A stretch of 26,443 nucleotides of DNA from assembly GCA_004556545.1 (NCBI GenBank), contig SFGO01000029.1, forward strand, positions 1 through 26,443, given 5' to 3'. The stretch is from Clostridiales bacterium (GTDB lineage Bacteria > Bacillota > Clostridia > Christensenellales > Aristaeellaceae). Positions 1 to 7,079 of this stretch are shown here, one piece after another (position 1 is the stretch's first letter; each line of letters begins with the position of its first letter). The position numbers were made by a program, and so were the translations under genes. A model generated the notes under the pieces. That model was not told the DNA's origin. It did not search any database and saw nothing but the letters and a program-made list of their open reading frames with translations.

Positions 1-471
1 CATGGACGTTCGTGCGCGCTCGTGCTCACTCTTTTCCTCTTTCAAAAAGGGCAAGGCTTTTTCCCTCCGCTGCCTATCGCCGCTCTGCTCCCCCGCAGTC
101 GGCGTGGGGCAACCTTACCCCTTGCGGGTTGGGATGCTTCGGTGTGACTGGAAAATTTTGCGGCATGGATGAATGGGCTGATTTTCATTTTCTCTGTCGG
201 CGGCGGGCAGACGCGCCCCTTGCGGCTTGGGTATTTTGGCAACACAAAAGTCCAGCCTGTTTTTTTCAAAACAAGCTGGACTTTGAAAGCGAGCCATGAG
301 ACTCGTCGCCGAATGGCGGTCTGTACCGGCCAGCGGACAGGAAATCACACCAGACCCGCGAGCCGCGAGGCCTGTTGCCGAGCGGCGGTAGCTTCGCAGC
401 CAAGCCGCATGTCTCCCGAGCAGCCCCGCGCCCAACGGGCGCGGTGTGGGGTGCAGGGGTACTACCCCTGC
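1..471. other. Gene-poor stretch with hairpins and a short direct repeat
   Basis: I see no convincing gene here; open frames on both strands give low-complexity Arg/Pro/Ser-rich translations without family resemblance or good ribosome sites. It holds an imperfect 17-nt direct repeat (117-133 and 215-231, sharing CCCCTTGCGG then TTGGG), a long hairpin at 247-284, a GC-rich 8-bp hairpin with a 3-nt loop (426-444) and a near-perfect palindrome at 453-471 (GCAGGGGTACTACCCCTGC). The last two lie just past the stop codon of the minus-strand gene at 472 but lack a following T-run, so they are not clear terminators. Confidence 0.6.
247..284. repeat. 17-bp inverted repeat with 4-nt loop
   Basis: Arms 247-263 and 268-284 are complementary over 17 bp with one C-A mismatch, and the loop is TTTC. 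The left arm begins AAAGTCCAGC and the right arm ends GCTGGACTTT. The symmetric A/T-rich ends suit a bidirectional terminator or a dispersed intergenic hairpin. Nothing else identifies it. Confidence 0.6.
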
Positions 472-723
472 TTAGCCCTGCAGGCCGTTTTCCTGGCGCT
501 CCATGTTTTCGACGACGATGTCGTAAATTTCGCCCAGAGAGGCGGCGTATTCCAGCAGCTGCCAAGGCTCGTTGGTGTGAAAATGGATCTTGATGAGATC
601 TTCATCGCCCACGGCCAGCAGGCAGTCGCCCTTGAGGTTGTTGGTGATGTATTCATTGATGGCGTCTTCCGAGAGGTTCTGGCCCTCGATCAGAAGCTGG
701 GTGTCAAATTTGAATTCCAGCAT
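472..723 (-). CDS. Small stand-alone protein resembling the C-terminal domain of fatty-acid kinase FakA (DAK2-related)
   Basis: An 83-residue protein whose middle reads GDCLLAVGDEDLIKIHFHTN, then EPWQLLEYAASLGEIYDIVVENMERQ. This resembles the end of FakA/YloV proteins, where a GDSLVVVGD-type strand is followed by a VHVHTNDP motif, a helix and IxNMxEQ. In FakA this end belongs to the region that works with FakB fatty-acid-binding partners; the DhaL ATP-binding domain is absent here. The start ATG at 723 is supported by GGAGGA 7 nt upstream and by a strong promoter. It lies divergent from the radical SAM gene. It could be a free partner or regulatory domain, or a remnant of a larger gene, but its own promoter and ribosome site argue for a real small gene. 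The function is not known to me. Confidence 0.75.
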   Translation of the reverse strand: MLEFKFDTQLLIEGQNLSEDAINEYITNNLKGDCLLAVGDEDLIKIHFHTNEPWQLLEYAASLGEIYDIVVENMERQENGLQG

Positions 724-768
724 GGTTGGTTCCTCCGTTTCCTAAGGTTTGACGGGTGCGTCATTCCG

Positions 769-797
769 ATTATACCCAATTTTGAGCCGGATGGCAA
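769..797 (-). promoter_or_regulatory. Sigma-A-type promoter for the FakA-like gene
   Basis: On the minus strand, TTGCCA (797-792) and TATAAT (774-769) are separated by 17 nt. That is 5/6 and 6/6 to consensus, about 45 nt ahead of the start codon at 723. Confidence 0.75.
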
Positions 798-836
798 GGG
801 CGACCGCGAGACCGCCGGTCAGGGAGGTTTGGAAGG

Positions 837-1733
837 ATGAAATGCAATGTCTGTCCCCGCCGCTGCAATGCGGAACGCACGGAGCATGAGGGGAAAGGTT
901 TCTGCCATATGGGAACGCTGCCGGTGGTGTCCCGCGCCGCCGCTCATTACTGGGAAGAACCCTGCCTGAGCGGAACGCGGGGCAGCGGAACGGTGTTTTT
1001 CAGCGGGTGTTCGCTGGGCTGCGTATTCTGCCAGAATGAGCCTATCAGCCACCACGATTGGGGCCGGGCCATGACGCCCCGTCAATTGGCGGAGCTGTTC
1101 CGCCGACTGGAGGAAACAGGCGTGCATAATCTGAATCTGGTCACGCCCAGCCACTTTGCTCCGGCGATTTTCGAGGCGCTGTCCATTCGGAAGCCGGGCA
1201 TCCCGGTCGTGTGGAATTCCAGCGGCTATGAAACGCTGGAGACGATCGAAAACGCCCGGGGATTGGTGGATATTTTCCTGCCGGACTTGAAGTACTATTC
1301 CGAAAAGAGCGCCGCCGCACTGGCCGCCGCGCCGGATTATTTTGAGGTGGCGTTGGCGGCGGTGAAGGCCATGTGCACCCAGACGGGCCTGCCCCACTAT
1401 GACGAAAACGGCATGATGCTGTCCGGGACGCTGGTGCGGCACCTGATTTTGCCCCTGCGCACTCATGAAAGCATGGCCATTCTGGACGCCATCGCGGTAG
1501 AGCTGCCCAAGGGAACGCCGGTCAGTCTGATGCGCCAGTACACGCCCATGAACGACAGCAAGCTGCCGGGGCTGAATCGCCGCCTGACGGGCCGGGAATA
1601 CCGGCAGGTGCTGGATCACATGCTGGAATTGGGGCTGGACGGCTATTTGCAGGAGAAGGAAGCGGCGGACAGCGCCTATACCCCTGCTTTTATGGATGAG
1701 GAGAGCGTGAAGCTGTTTCCGGACTCTGTATAA
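837..1733 (+). CDS. Radical SAM protein, PflA-like (PflX/COG1313 type)
   Basis: A 298-residue radical SAM enzyme. The S-adenosylmethionine iron-sulfur motif is C58-x3-C62-x2-C65 within FFSGCSLGCVFCQNE. Ahead of it is a second Cys set (C3, C6, C10, C23) typical of the PflX branch of pyruvate-formate-lyase-activating-enzyme relatives, which may bind another metal or cluster. The LVTPSHFAP and VWNSSGYE stretches are also typical of this branch. A cytosolic role generating a 5'-deoxyadenosyl radical follows from family knowledge; the substrate is not known. The start ATG at 837 follows GGGAGG about 8 nt upstream. No glycyl-radical enzyme is next to it, so activation of such a partner is not supported. 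Length is normal for the branch. Confidence 0.88.
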   Translation: MKCNVCPRRCNAERTEHEGKGFCHMGTLPVVSRAAAHYWEEPCLSGTRGSGTVFFSGCSLGCVFCQNEPISHHDWGRAMTPRQLAELFRRLEETGVHNLNLVTPSHFAPAIFEALSIRKPGIPVVWNSSGYETLETIENARGLVDIFLPDLKYYSEKSAAALAAAPDYFEVALAAVKAMCTQTGLPHYDENGMMLSGTLVRHLILPLRTHESMAILDAIAVELPKGTPVSLMRQYTPMNDSKLPGLNRRLTGREYRQVLDHMLELGLDGYLQEKEAADSAYTPAFMDEESVKLFPDSV

Positions 1734-1773
1734 TAAAATTGAATTTTAGAAAAAATAAATAGAGGCGATTGTG

Positions 1774-2556
1774 ATGGATTTGCAGTTACCTGTTAAATTG
1801 AGTGCAAAATACACAAATGATTCTCAAAAAGCCAGAGTGATGACCGAAACATGGGTGGGCGAGCGAATTTATTGCCCGAGATGTGGAAATCCCCAAATTA
1901 AGCATTTCCCTAATAATGAGAAAGTCGCTGATTTTTATTGTCCTGCATGTAATAATCAATATGAATTAAAAAGCAAGAAAGGGAATATTGGCTCAAAAAT
2001 AGCTGATGGAGCCTATGATAGTTTTATAGAACGAATTACAAGTAACGACAATCCAGACTTTTTTATTATGACATATCATCCAAAAGAATTGATTGTTGAA
2101 AATCTATGGATAATACCAAAGTATTTTATTATGCCAGATATGATTGAAAAGCGAAAACCATTGGCTCCTGCTGCTAGAAGAGCAGGTTGGGAGGGGTGTA
2201 ATATTCGATTGGATAAAATTCCGCAGCAGGGACAAATTCCGCTAGTGCTTAATCGCAGTTGGACAAGCAAAATACTTGTTATGGAACAGATCAGGCAAGC
2301 TGATCATTTGTATACCAATAATCTTGAGGCACGGGGCTGGCTATTGGACGTTTTGAAATGCGTAAATAGTATTCCGAAACAGCTTTTTTCTCTTGAGGAC
2401 GTTTATCGTTTTGAAGATCGACTTTCTATCCTTCATCCGAATAATCATAATGTCAGAGCAAAAATCCGACAGCAATTGCAGCTATTGAGAGACAAAGGTT
2501 TTATAGATTTTATTCATATGGGAGTTTATCAAAAGAAAAATGCAGACGGTCAGTAA
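1774..2556 (+). CDS. dpnC: DpnI-family methyl-directed restriction endonuclease
   Basis: A 260-residue homologue of DpnI (product of dpnC in Streptococcus pneumoniae), which cuts GATC only when the adenine is methylated. The N-terminal PD-(D/E)xK nuclease carries a zinc ribbon (C34, C37, C56, C59). Its catalytic set is D53, E64 and K66 in VADFYC...YELKSKKGN, the same spacing I recall for DpnI. The KPLAPAARRAGW block and the C-terminal winged helix ending KIRQQLQLLRDKGFI are also closely DpnI-like. I chose ATG at 1774 over GTG at 1771 because it reproduces DpnI numbering and sits 6 nt after AGAGGCG. A TATAAT at 1729-1734, overlapping the preceding stop codon, may serve as its -10 box. The gene is visibly more AT-rich than both neighbours, suggesting horizontal acquisition. 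No methyltransferase, dpnD or mobile element is beside it. Confidence 0.95.
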   Translation: MDLQLPVKLSAKYTNDSQKARVMTETWVGERIYCPRCGNPQIKHFPNNEKVADFYCPACNNQYELKSKKGNIGSKIADGAYDSFIERITSNDNPDFFIMTYHPKELIVENLWIIPKYFIMPDMIEKRKPLAPAARRAGWEGCNIRLDKIPQQGQIPLVLNRSWTSKILVMEQIRQADHLYTNNLEARGWLLDVLKCVNSIPKQLFSLEDVYRFEDRLSILHPNNHNVRAKIRQQLQLLRDKGFIDFIHMGVYQKKNADGQ

Positions 2557-2671
2557 ACGGGTAGCTGGTCACAAAGCTCCGCAAACAGCGTTTTGTAGGC
2601 TATTTGCTGTGCAGAGTGGGATTCGCATTGCAGTAAACAGACGGTTCGCGTACTCGGTGCTGCGTACCACT

Positions 2672-2710
2672 AAGCTGGTTTACGATCACTGATAGCCAAC
2701 TTGCTTTTTT
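2672..2710 (+). terminator. Candidate rho-independent terminator after the DpnI gene
   Basis: AAGCTGGTT (2672-2680) can pair with AGCCAACTT (2694-2702) with one mismatch and one wobble, followed by GC and six T residues (2705-2710). It lies about 115 nt past the stop codon. The 2557-2671 stretch before it holds nothing recognisable. Confidence 0.45.
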
Positions 2711-2721
2711 CGATACTCTGG

Positions 2722-2746
2722 GGCGCACGATGTTTAGTCGTGCGCC
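2722..2746. terminator. Hairpin at the convergent ends of the DpnI and AraC genes
   Basis: GGCGCACGA (2722-2730) and TCGTGCGCC (2738-2746) form a perfect 9-bp stem with a 7-nt loop that contains the AraC gene's stop codon. On the plus strand a TGTTTGTTTG stretch follows. On the minus strand no T-run follows, so termination is better supported for plus-strand transcripts. Confidence 0.4.
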
Positions 2747-3525
2747 TGTTTGTTTGCCTGGTTTTGCCGCAGGGCTTCGCTGGGGGAAACGCCGTAATAA
2801 CGTTTGAACATCCGGGAAAAGGCGAAAATGTCAGGATAGCCGACGGCCAGCGCAGCCTCGCCGGGGGTAAAGGCGTGGCTGCACAGAAGCTCCCGGGCGT
2901 GCTCCATGCGGCAGCGGAGAAGGTACTGCTGGGGCGAAAGACCTGTCCGCTGATGAAAGAGCGTGCTGAAATACGAGCGGTTCAGGCCAAGCCGTGCGGC
3001 CAGACCGGAGATGGAAACATCCTGCATGTAGTTGCTGGCCAGATAGGTTTGGGCCTGTTCCACATAATCGTTTTCCAACGGCTGGCGTTCGCTGAGCAGG
3101 GAAAGCAGCTGGTAGACCTGCCCGCAAAGGAATAATTCGCGGCCCTGCGTCATGGTTCGCAGCCGGAGAACGGAGGAAAACAGAGAACCCAGCCCGCTGT
3201 GCTGCACGACCGCCTGCTCCCGTAGCGGCGCGGGCAGGGTCAGCGCAGTGGTGAAGCCGATCCAGATGTATTCCCATGGGTCGTGTTCATCCGCCTGATA
3301 GAAGGTGGTTTCCAGCGGGCGGATCACGAACATCTGTCCGCCCCGGACGGGATGCCGCACGCCGCCTGACTCAAAGACGCCGCTTCCGCTGACGACATAG
3401 TGCAAAAGCCAGTACATTCGCGCCGTCGGGCCGAAGGAATGAGAAGGCTCGCAGCGCTCCCAGCCGCAGTCCACGGGATTGATATCCCGAAAGTGCTGAT
3501 CGGAAAGCAAAAACGGCTCTGCCAC
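2734..3525 (-). CDS. AraC-family transcriptional regulator, probably controls the adjacent alpha-galactosidase gene
   Basis: The N-terminal half is a cupin-like sugar-sensing region (MYWLLHYVVSGSGVFESGG, RGGQMFVIRPLETTFYQADE). The C-terminal hundred residues form the double helix-turn-helix of AraC/XylS proteins (VSISGLAARLGLNRSYFSTL, then EAALAVGYPDIFAFSRMFKR, ending GVSPSEAL). I place the start at GTG 3525 because GGGGAGGA (3539-3532) lies 6 nt upstream; ATG codons at 3531 and 3570 also stay in frame but lack a well-spaced ribosome site. With the GTG start the protein is 263 residues. It is divergently oriented to a GH4 alpha-galactosidase gene, as melR is to melA in enterobacteria, so local control by an alpha-galactoside is the likely role (inference). 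Confidence 0.9.
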   Translation of the reverse strand: MAEPFLLSDQHFRDINPVDCGWERCEPSHSFGPTARMYWLLHYVVSGSGVFESGGVRHPVRGGQMFVIRPLETTFYQADEHDPWEYIWIGFTTALTLPAPLREQAVVQHSGLGSLFSSVLRLRTMTQGRELFLCGQVYQLLSLLSERQPLENDYVEQAQTYLASNYMQDVSISGLAARLGLNRSYFSTLFHQRTGLSPQQYLLRCRMEHARELLCSHAFTPGEAALAVGYPDIFAFSRMFKRYYGVSPSEALRQNQANKQAHD

Positions 3526-3568
3526 AGGCATTCCTCCCCTGGAAAAAGATGGGCTTTCTATAGATAAC

Positions 3569-3598
3569 ATTATGCCAAAACCTTCTCACAAATTGCAA
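3569..3598 (-). promoter_or_regulatory. Promoter of the AraC gene in the divergent AraC/melA intergenic region
   Basis: On the minus strand, TTGCAA (3598-3593) and CATAAT (3574-3569) are 18 nt apart. A mirrored GGCATAAT occurs on the plus strand at 3620-3627 and could be the -10 box of the melA promoter, which has no good -35 box, as expected for an activator-dependent promoter. The ATTGCAAT palindrome (3592-3599) is a candidate operator core. Confidence 0.5.
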
Positions 3599-3690
3599 TA
3601 GCTTTTTTCCTGCTTTGCTGGCATAATAGGGATAACGGTTCGCACGAAAATGCGAAAAAAACCAAACGGAACGCCAAAGGAGGAAACGGT

Positions 3691-5031
3691 ATGAATAAGA
3701 TCACCTTTATGGGCGCTGGCAGCACGGTCTTCGTGCGCAACGTGCTGGGCGACTGCATGTGCTCGGACGCGCTGAAGGATTGGGAATACGCCCTGTATGA
3801 CATCGACGCGACCCGGCTGGAAGAGAGCTTTGAAATCATCTCCGCCATGAACGAGACCAAGGGCGGCCATGCCCGCATCACCAAGCATCTGGGCGTGGAG
3901 AACCGCAAGGAAGCCCTGCGCGGCGCCCGTTTCGTGGTCAACGCCATTCAGGTGGGTCTGTACGATCCCTGCACCATCATCGACTTTGAAGTGCCCAAGA
4001 AGTACGGCCTTCGTCAGACCATCGGCGATACGCTGGGCATCGGCGGCATCATGCGCGCCCTGCGCACCATCCCCGTGATGGACGATTTTGCCAGAGACAT
4101 GCGGGAAGTATGCCCGGACGCGCTGTTCCTGAACTATACCAACCCCATGGCTATGCTCAGCGGCTATATGCAGCGCTATACGGGCATTGAAACCGTGGGC
4201 CTGTGCCACAGTGTGCAGGTCTGCTCCGAAGGCCTGCTGAAGAAGCTGGGCATGGAGGACAAGCTGGAAGGCCGTCGGGAGCTGATCGCGGGCATCAACC
4301 ACATGGGCTGGCTGCTGGAGCTGAAGGATAAGGACGGCAACGACCTGTATCCCGAGGTTCGCCGCCGCGCGCTGGAAAAGAACGAATCCGCCATGAAGGA
4401 CGGCGCGGAAAAGCACGACGATATGGTTCGGATGGACTATATCCGCCGCTTTGGCTACTACTGCACCGAATCCAGCGAGCACAACTCCGAATACAATATG
4501 TTCTATATCAAGTCCAAGTATCCGGAGCTGATCGAGCGCTACAACATCCCGCTGGACGAATATCCGCGCCGCTGCGTCAACCAGATCGCCGGATGGGCCA
4601 AGGAACGGGATGAGCTGAAGACGGGTAAACATCTGGATCATCAGCGCACCAAGGAGTACGCTTCCTATATTATGGAATCCATCGTGACCAACACGCCCTA
4701 TGAAATCGGCGGCAACGTCCTCAACAAGGGCGGGCTGATCGAGAATCTGCCCCAGGACGCCTGCGTGGAAGTGCCCTGTCTGGTGAATGGCATGGGCGTG
4801 CATCCCTGCCATGTGGGCCGTCTGCCCGTTCAGTGCGCGGCCATGAACATGACTAACATCAACGTACAGCTTTTGACCATCGAGGCCGCCGTTACCCACA
4901 AAAAGGAACACATCTATCAGGCCGCGATGCTGGATCCCCACACCGGCAGCGAGCTGGATATGGACACCATCGTGCGCATGGTGGACGATCTGATCGAAAC
5001 TCACGGAAGCTGGCTGCCCCGGTACAAGTAA
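3691..5031 (+). CDS. melA: GH4-family alpha-galactosidase (MelA-like)
   Basis: A 446-residue glycoside hydrolase of family GH4, close in length to E. coli MelA. These cytosolic enzymes cleave alpha-galactosides such as melibiose through a redox-elimination mechanism needing NAD+ and Mn2+. The N-terminal Rossmann motif is MGAGS (residues 7-11). The family block LNYTNPM (147-153) follows, and GLCHSVQ contains Cys172, the expected metal ligand, with His204 in INHMGW as the second. GDTLGIGGIMRALRTIP matches alpha-galactosidase rather than 6-phospho-glucosidase members. AAAGGAGGAA lies 6 nt before the ATG. The divergent AraC gene suggests substrate-induced expression. No transporter is present in the window, so uptake must be encoded elsewhere. 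A strong terminator closes the unit. Confidence 0.93.
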   Translation: MNKITFMGAGSTVFVRNVLGDCMCSDALKDWEYALYDIDATRLEESFEIISAMNETKGGHARITKHLGVENRKEALRGARFVVNAIQVGLYDPCTIIDFEVPKKYGLRQTIGDTLGIGGIMRALRTIPVMDDFARDMREVCPDALFLNYTNPMAMLSGYMQRYTGIETVGLCHSVQVCSEGLLKKLGMEDKLEGRRELIAGINHMGWLLELKDKDGNDLYPEVRRRALEKNESAMKDGAEKHDDMVRMDYIRRFGYYCTESSEHNSEYNMFYIKSKYPELIERYNIPLDEYPRRCVNQIAGWAKERDELKTGKHLDHQRTKEYASYIMESIVTNTPYEIGGNVLNKGGLIENLPQDACVEVPCLVNGMGVHPCHVGRLPVQCAAMNMTNINVQLLTIEAAVTHKKEHIYQAAMLDPHTGSELDMDTIVRMVDDLIETHGSWLPRYK

Positions 5032-5057
5032 AATAAAGGAAAAAGGGAAGGTTCCCG

Positions 5058-5089
5058 TCCGCCGCGTTTGAAAAGCGCGGCGGATTTTT
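5058..5089 (+). terminator. Rho-independent terminator after melA
   Basis: TCCGCCGCG (5058-5066) pairs with CGCGGCGGA (5076-5084), a 9-bp stem with a 9-nt loop followed directly by five T residues. It isolates the alpha-galactosidase unit from the exopolysaccharide operon. Confidence 0.9.
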
Positions 5090-5185
5090 GCTGTTCGGGC
5101 GAAGCACGGTTTTTGGGCGCCGACGGCTGCTTTTTCGACAGGATGCGTTTATTTTTTGCATTTTTCAGTATTATTAGATATGAAC

Positions 5186-5214
5186 TGGACTTTTTAGATG
5201 TATTATGATAAAAT
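5186..5214 (+). promoter_or_regulatory. Candidate promoter of the exopolysaccharide operon
   Basis: TGGACT (5186-5191) and TAAAAT (5209-5214), 17 nt apart, lie in the only strongly AT-rich patch between the melA terminator and the first operon gene. The match is 4/6 and 5/6 to consensus. Between the terminator and this promoter (5090-5185) I see nothing else. Confidence 0.5.
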
Positions 5215-5439
5215 GTAAAAGTTTTCAAGAGAAATCCTCTTCTGCGTATTTCTCGGAAAAAACGCACGGTTCCACGGCTGAAATTCGCATGCGTTGAAAT
5301 CAAAATAAAGGGCAGACCGGGATGAAGAAGAATACTTTGGAACGGAATGGGATGGGCGGAACGACTGCGGAATGAACCCAAGCAGCGTAAAAAACCGCGC
5401 ACTCTGCCAAAATAAGGGACAGGACATGGAGGGATCTGG
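5215..5439 (+). promoter_or_regulatory. Long untranslated leader of the exopolysaccharide operon
   Basis: About 220 nt separate the candidate promoter from the first start codon. The stretch holds a palindrome CGCATGCG (5286-5293) and a possible long-range pairing of GGCAGA near 5311 with TCTGCC near 5403. I recognise no riboswitch family. The final part carries GGAGGG (5429-5434), the ribosome site of the first gene. Confidence 0.4.
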
Positions 5440-6198
5440 ATGCAGGGCTATTTGCCGGAACAGCAGGAAAACAGGCCGGTCGATTTTGCTTCGGAATACG
5501 AAGAGAATATCGATCTGGTAGAGGTGGGCTATGAGCTTCTGGACAAGCTGAAGATCATTATTGCCGCCGCTCTGGTGGGGACGCTTCTGACGGGGATTTA
5601 CGGCTTTCTGATTGCCAAGCCGGTTTACGAGGCAACGTCGAAGCTGTATGTGCTCAACGCCAGCAAGGGCTCACTGGTCAATCTTTCCGATTTCCAGATC
5701 GGCAACTATCTGGCTTCGGATTACGTTGAAATGTTCGCTGTCCGCGAGGTGCATGAGCAGGTGCGGGAGGCCCTGAACCTGCCCTATACCGTTCAGGAGA
5801 TGGAAAGCATGGTCACGGTGACGAATCCGTCCTCCACCCGAATCCTGAATATTTCCGTGCGCTCCAAAAACCGGCAGGAGGCCATGAACGTGGCCAATGA
5901 ATACGCCAAGGTCGTCAGCGATTACGTGGCGGAGGTCATGTCCAGCGAACGGCCCAATGTGCTGTCTACGGCTGTTTTGCCGGAGGATCCGGTCAAACCC
6001 CGGAAAAAGCTGCTGATGGCGCTGGGCTTCCTGACGGGCGGACTGCTGGCGGCCGGCATTGTCGTGGCCCGCTTCCTGCTCAACGACACCATCAAATCCA
6101 AGGAAGATATTGAAAAGCTGGGCCTGCCGGTATTCAGCATCGTTCCGCTGGCAGGGGGCGTACAGGTGAAAAAGACGAAGCGGGGGGATAGGGCATGA
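5440..6198 (+). CDS. Wzz/CpsC-type chain-length regulator and BY-kinase adaptor
   Basis: A 252-residue membrane protein with the Wzz topology: a cytosolic N-terminus, first membrane segment at residues 38-58, an extracellular loop, and a second membrane segment at about 191-213. The second segment follows the proline-rich PEDPVKPRKK (181-190), the hallmark of this family. The short cytosolic tail (214-252) would dock to and activate the separate kinase encoded next, as CpsC/CapA/YveK do in Gram-positive bacteria. It is the first gene of the operon, and its stop overlaps the kinase start in ATGA, implying translational coupling and matched amounts. It sets polymer length and export timing together with the kinase. 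Confidence 0.92.
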   Translation: MQGYLPEQQENRPVDFASEYEENIDLVEVGYELLDKLKIIIAAALVGTLLTGIYGFLIAKPVYEATSKLYVLNASKGSLVNLSDFQIGNYLASDYVEMFAVREVHEQVREALNLPYTVQEMESMVTVTNPSSTRILNISVRSKNRQEAMNVANEYAKVVSDYVAEVMSSERPNVLSTAVLPEDPVKPRKKLLMALGFLTGGLLAAGIVVARFLLNDTIKSKEDIEKLGLPVFSIVPLAGGVQVKKTKRGDRA

Positions 6199-7070
6199 GG
6201 ATGATGAGCCTTCGGGCAGTTCCCAAACTGGATTACGCTACCACGGAAGCCATCAATACGCTGGCGACCAACGTGATTTTCTCCGGCGCGGAATATAAGA
6301 CGATCATGCTGACCAGCTGCTCGGCCAACGAGGGCAAGAGCTTCGTTACCTTTCATCTGGCGGAAAAGCTGGCCAGTCTGGGCTACTCCGTCATGCTGGT
6401 GGACGCCGACCTGCGCAAATCGGTGTTTGTCAGCCGCTATGACGCGGTTACGCAGGGGCCTTTGCTGGGCATGACCCATTATCTGGCGGGCCGCTGCGAT
6501 CTGGAGGACATCCAATACCGCACCAATATTGAAAACCTGAGCATTATCCCCATCGGAAAGGAAGTCATCAATTCCCTGCCGCTGCTGAATTCCGCCGGGT
6601 TTGCAGGCATGATGAAGGAGCTGCGCCAGCGCTATCATTTCGTGCTGGTGGACGCGCCGCCGGTGGGCGTTATCATCGACGCGGCCATGATCGCCAATAT
6701 CTGCGACGGTACGCTGTTCGTTGTCACCAACGAGATGGTTTCCAAGCGGGAGCTGGTTTCGGCGGTTCAGCAGATTCAGAAGTCCGGCTGCACCGTGCTG
6801 GGCGTGATTCTGAATAAAGTGGAAATGGATACGCATAAGTCCAAAAAATATTACTATAAGTCCTATTATTATTCTCATTATCAATCCTCTGATTACAGGC
6901 CATCGGAGGAGCAGCAGGAGAAAAAGGCGGTTCCTCCGACCGGCGCGTCCCGCAGGATGCAGCAGGAAAAGCCGAGAAACGCCATGGCGGGGGCGCGTCC
7001 TCCCCAGAAACCGCAGAACAGCCATCAGCAGGGACAGGGAGTGCCCGGACAGTATTCCAATGAGCAATGA
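6195..7070 (+). CDS. CpsD/CapB-type bacterial tyrosine kinase (BY-kinase)
   Basis: A 291-residue cytosolic autokinase. Walker A is SCSANEGKS (41-49), Walker A' is VMLVDADLR (66-74) and Walker B is VLVDAPP (150-156). The phosphorylated tyrosine cluster holds Tyr219-221, 224-226, 229 and 234. Autophosphorylation of such a tail in trans, countered by the CpsB phosphatase, controls Wzy-dependent polymer assembly in related systems. Unusually, about 57 further residues follow the tyrosine cluster, rich in Gln, Pro, Lys and Arg, where most family members end soon after the tyrosines. It overlaps the adaptor gene by 4 nt and is followed closely by the phosphatase gene. Confidence 0.93.
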   Translation: MRMMSLRAVPKLDYATTEAINTLATNVIFSGAEYKTIMLTSCSANEGKSFVTFHLAEKLASLGYSVMLVDADLRKSVFVSRYDAVTQGPLLGMTHYLAGRCDLEDIQYRTNIENLSIIPIGKEVINSLPLLNSAGFAGMMKELRQRYHFVLVDAPPVGVIIDAAMIANICDGTLFVVTNEMVSKRELVSAVQQIQKSGCTVLGVILNKVEMDTHKSKKYYYKSYYYSHYQSSDYRPSEEQQEKKAVPPTGASRRMQQEKPRNAMAGARPPQKPQNSHQQGQGVPGQYSNEQ

Positions 7071-7079
7071 GGGAAAGAT

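Noticed and set aside
1734..2733. A complete restriction-modification or integrative element around the DpnI gene
   Set aside because: No methyltransferase, integrase, transposase, tRNA or flanking direct repeat was found; only the single AT-rich gene is present.
5322..5375. 17-codon open frame in the exopolysaccharide leader (begins MKKNTLERNG)
   Set aside because: It has only a weak ribosome site and no run of regulatory codons or paired terminator structures, so a leader peptide is not supported.
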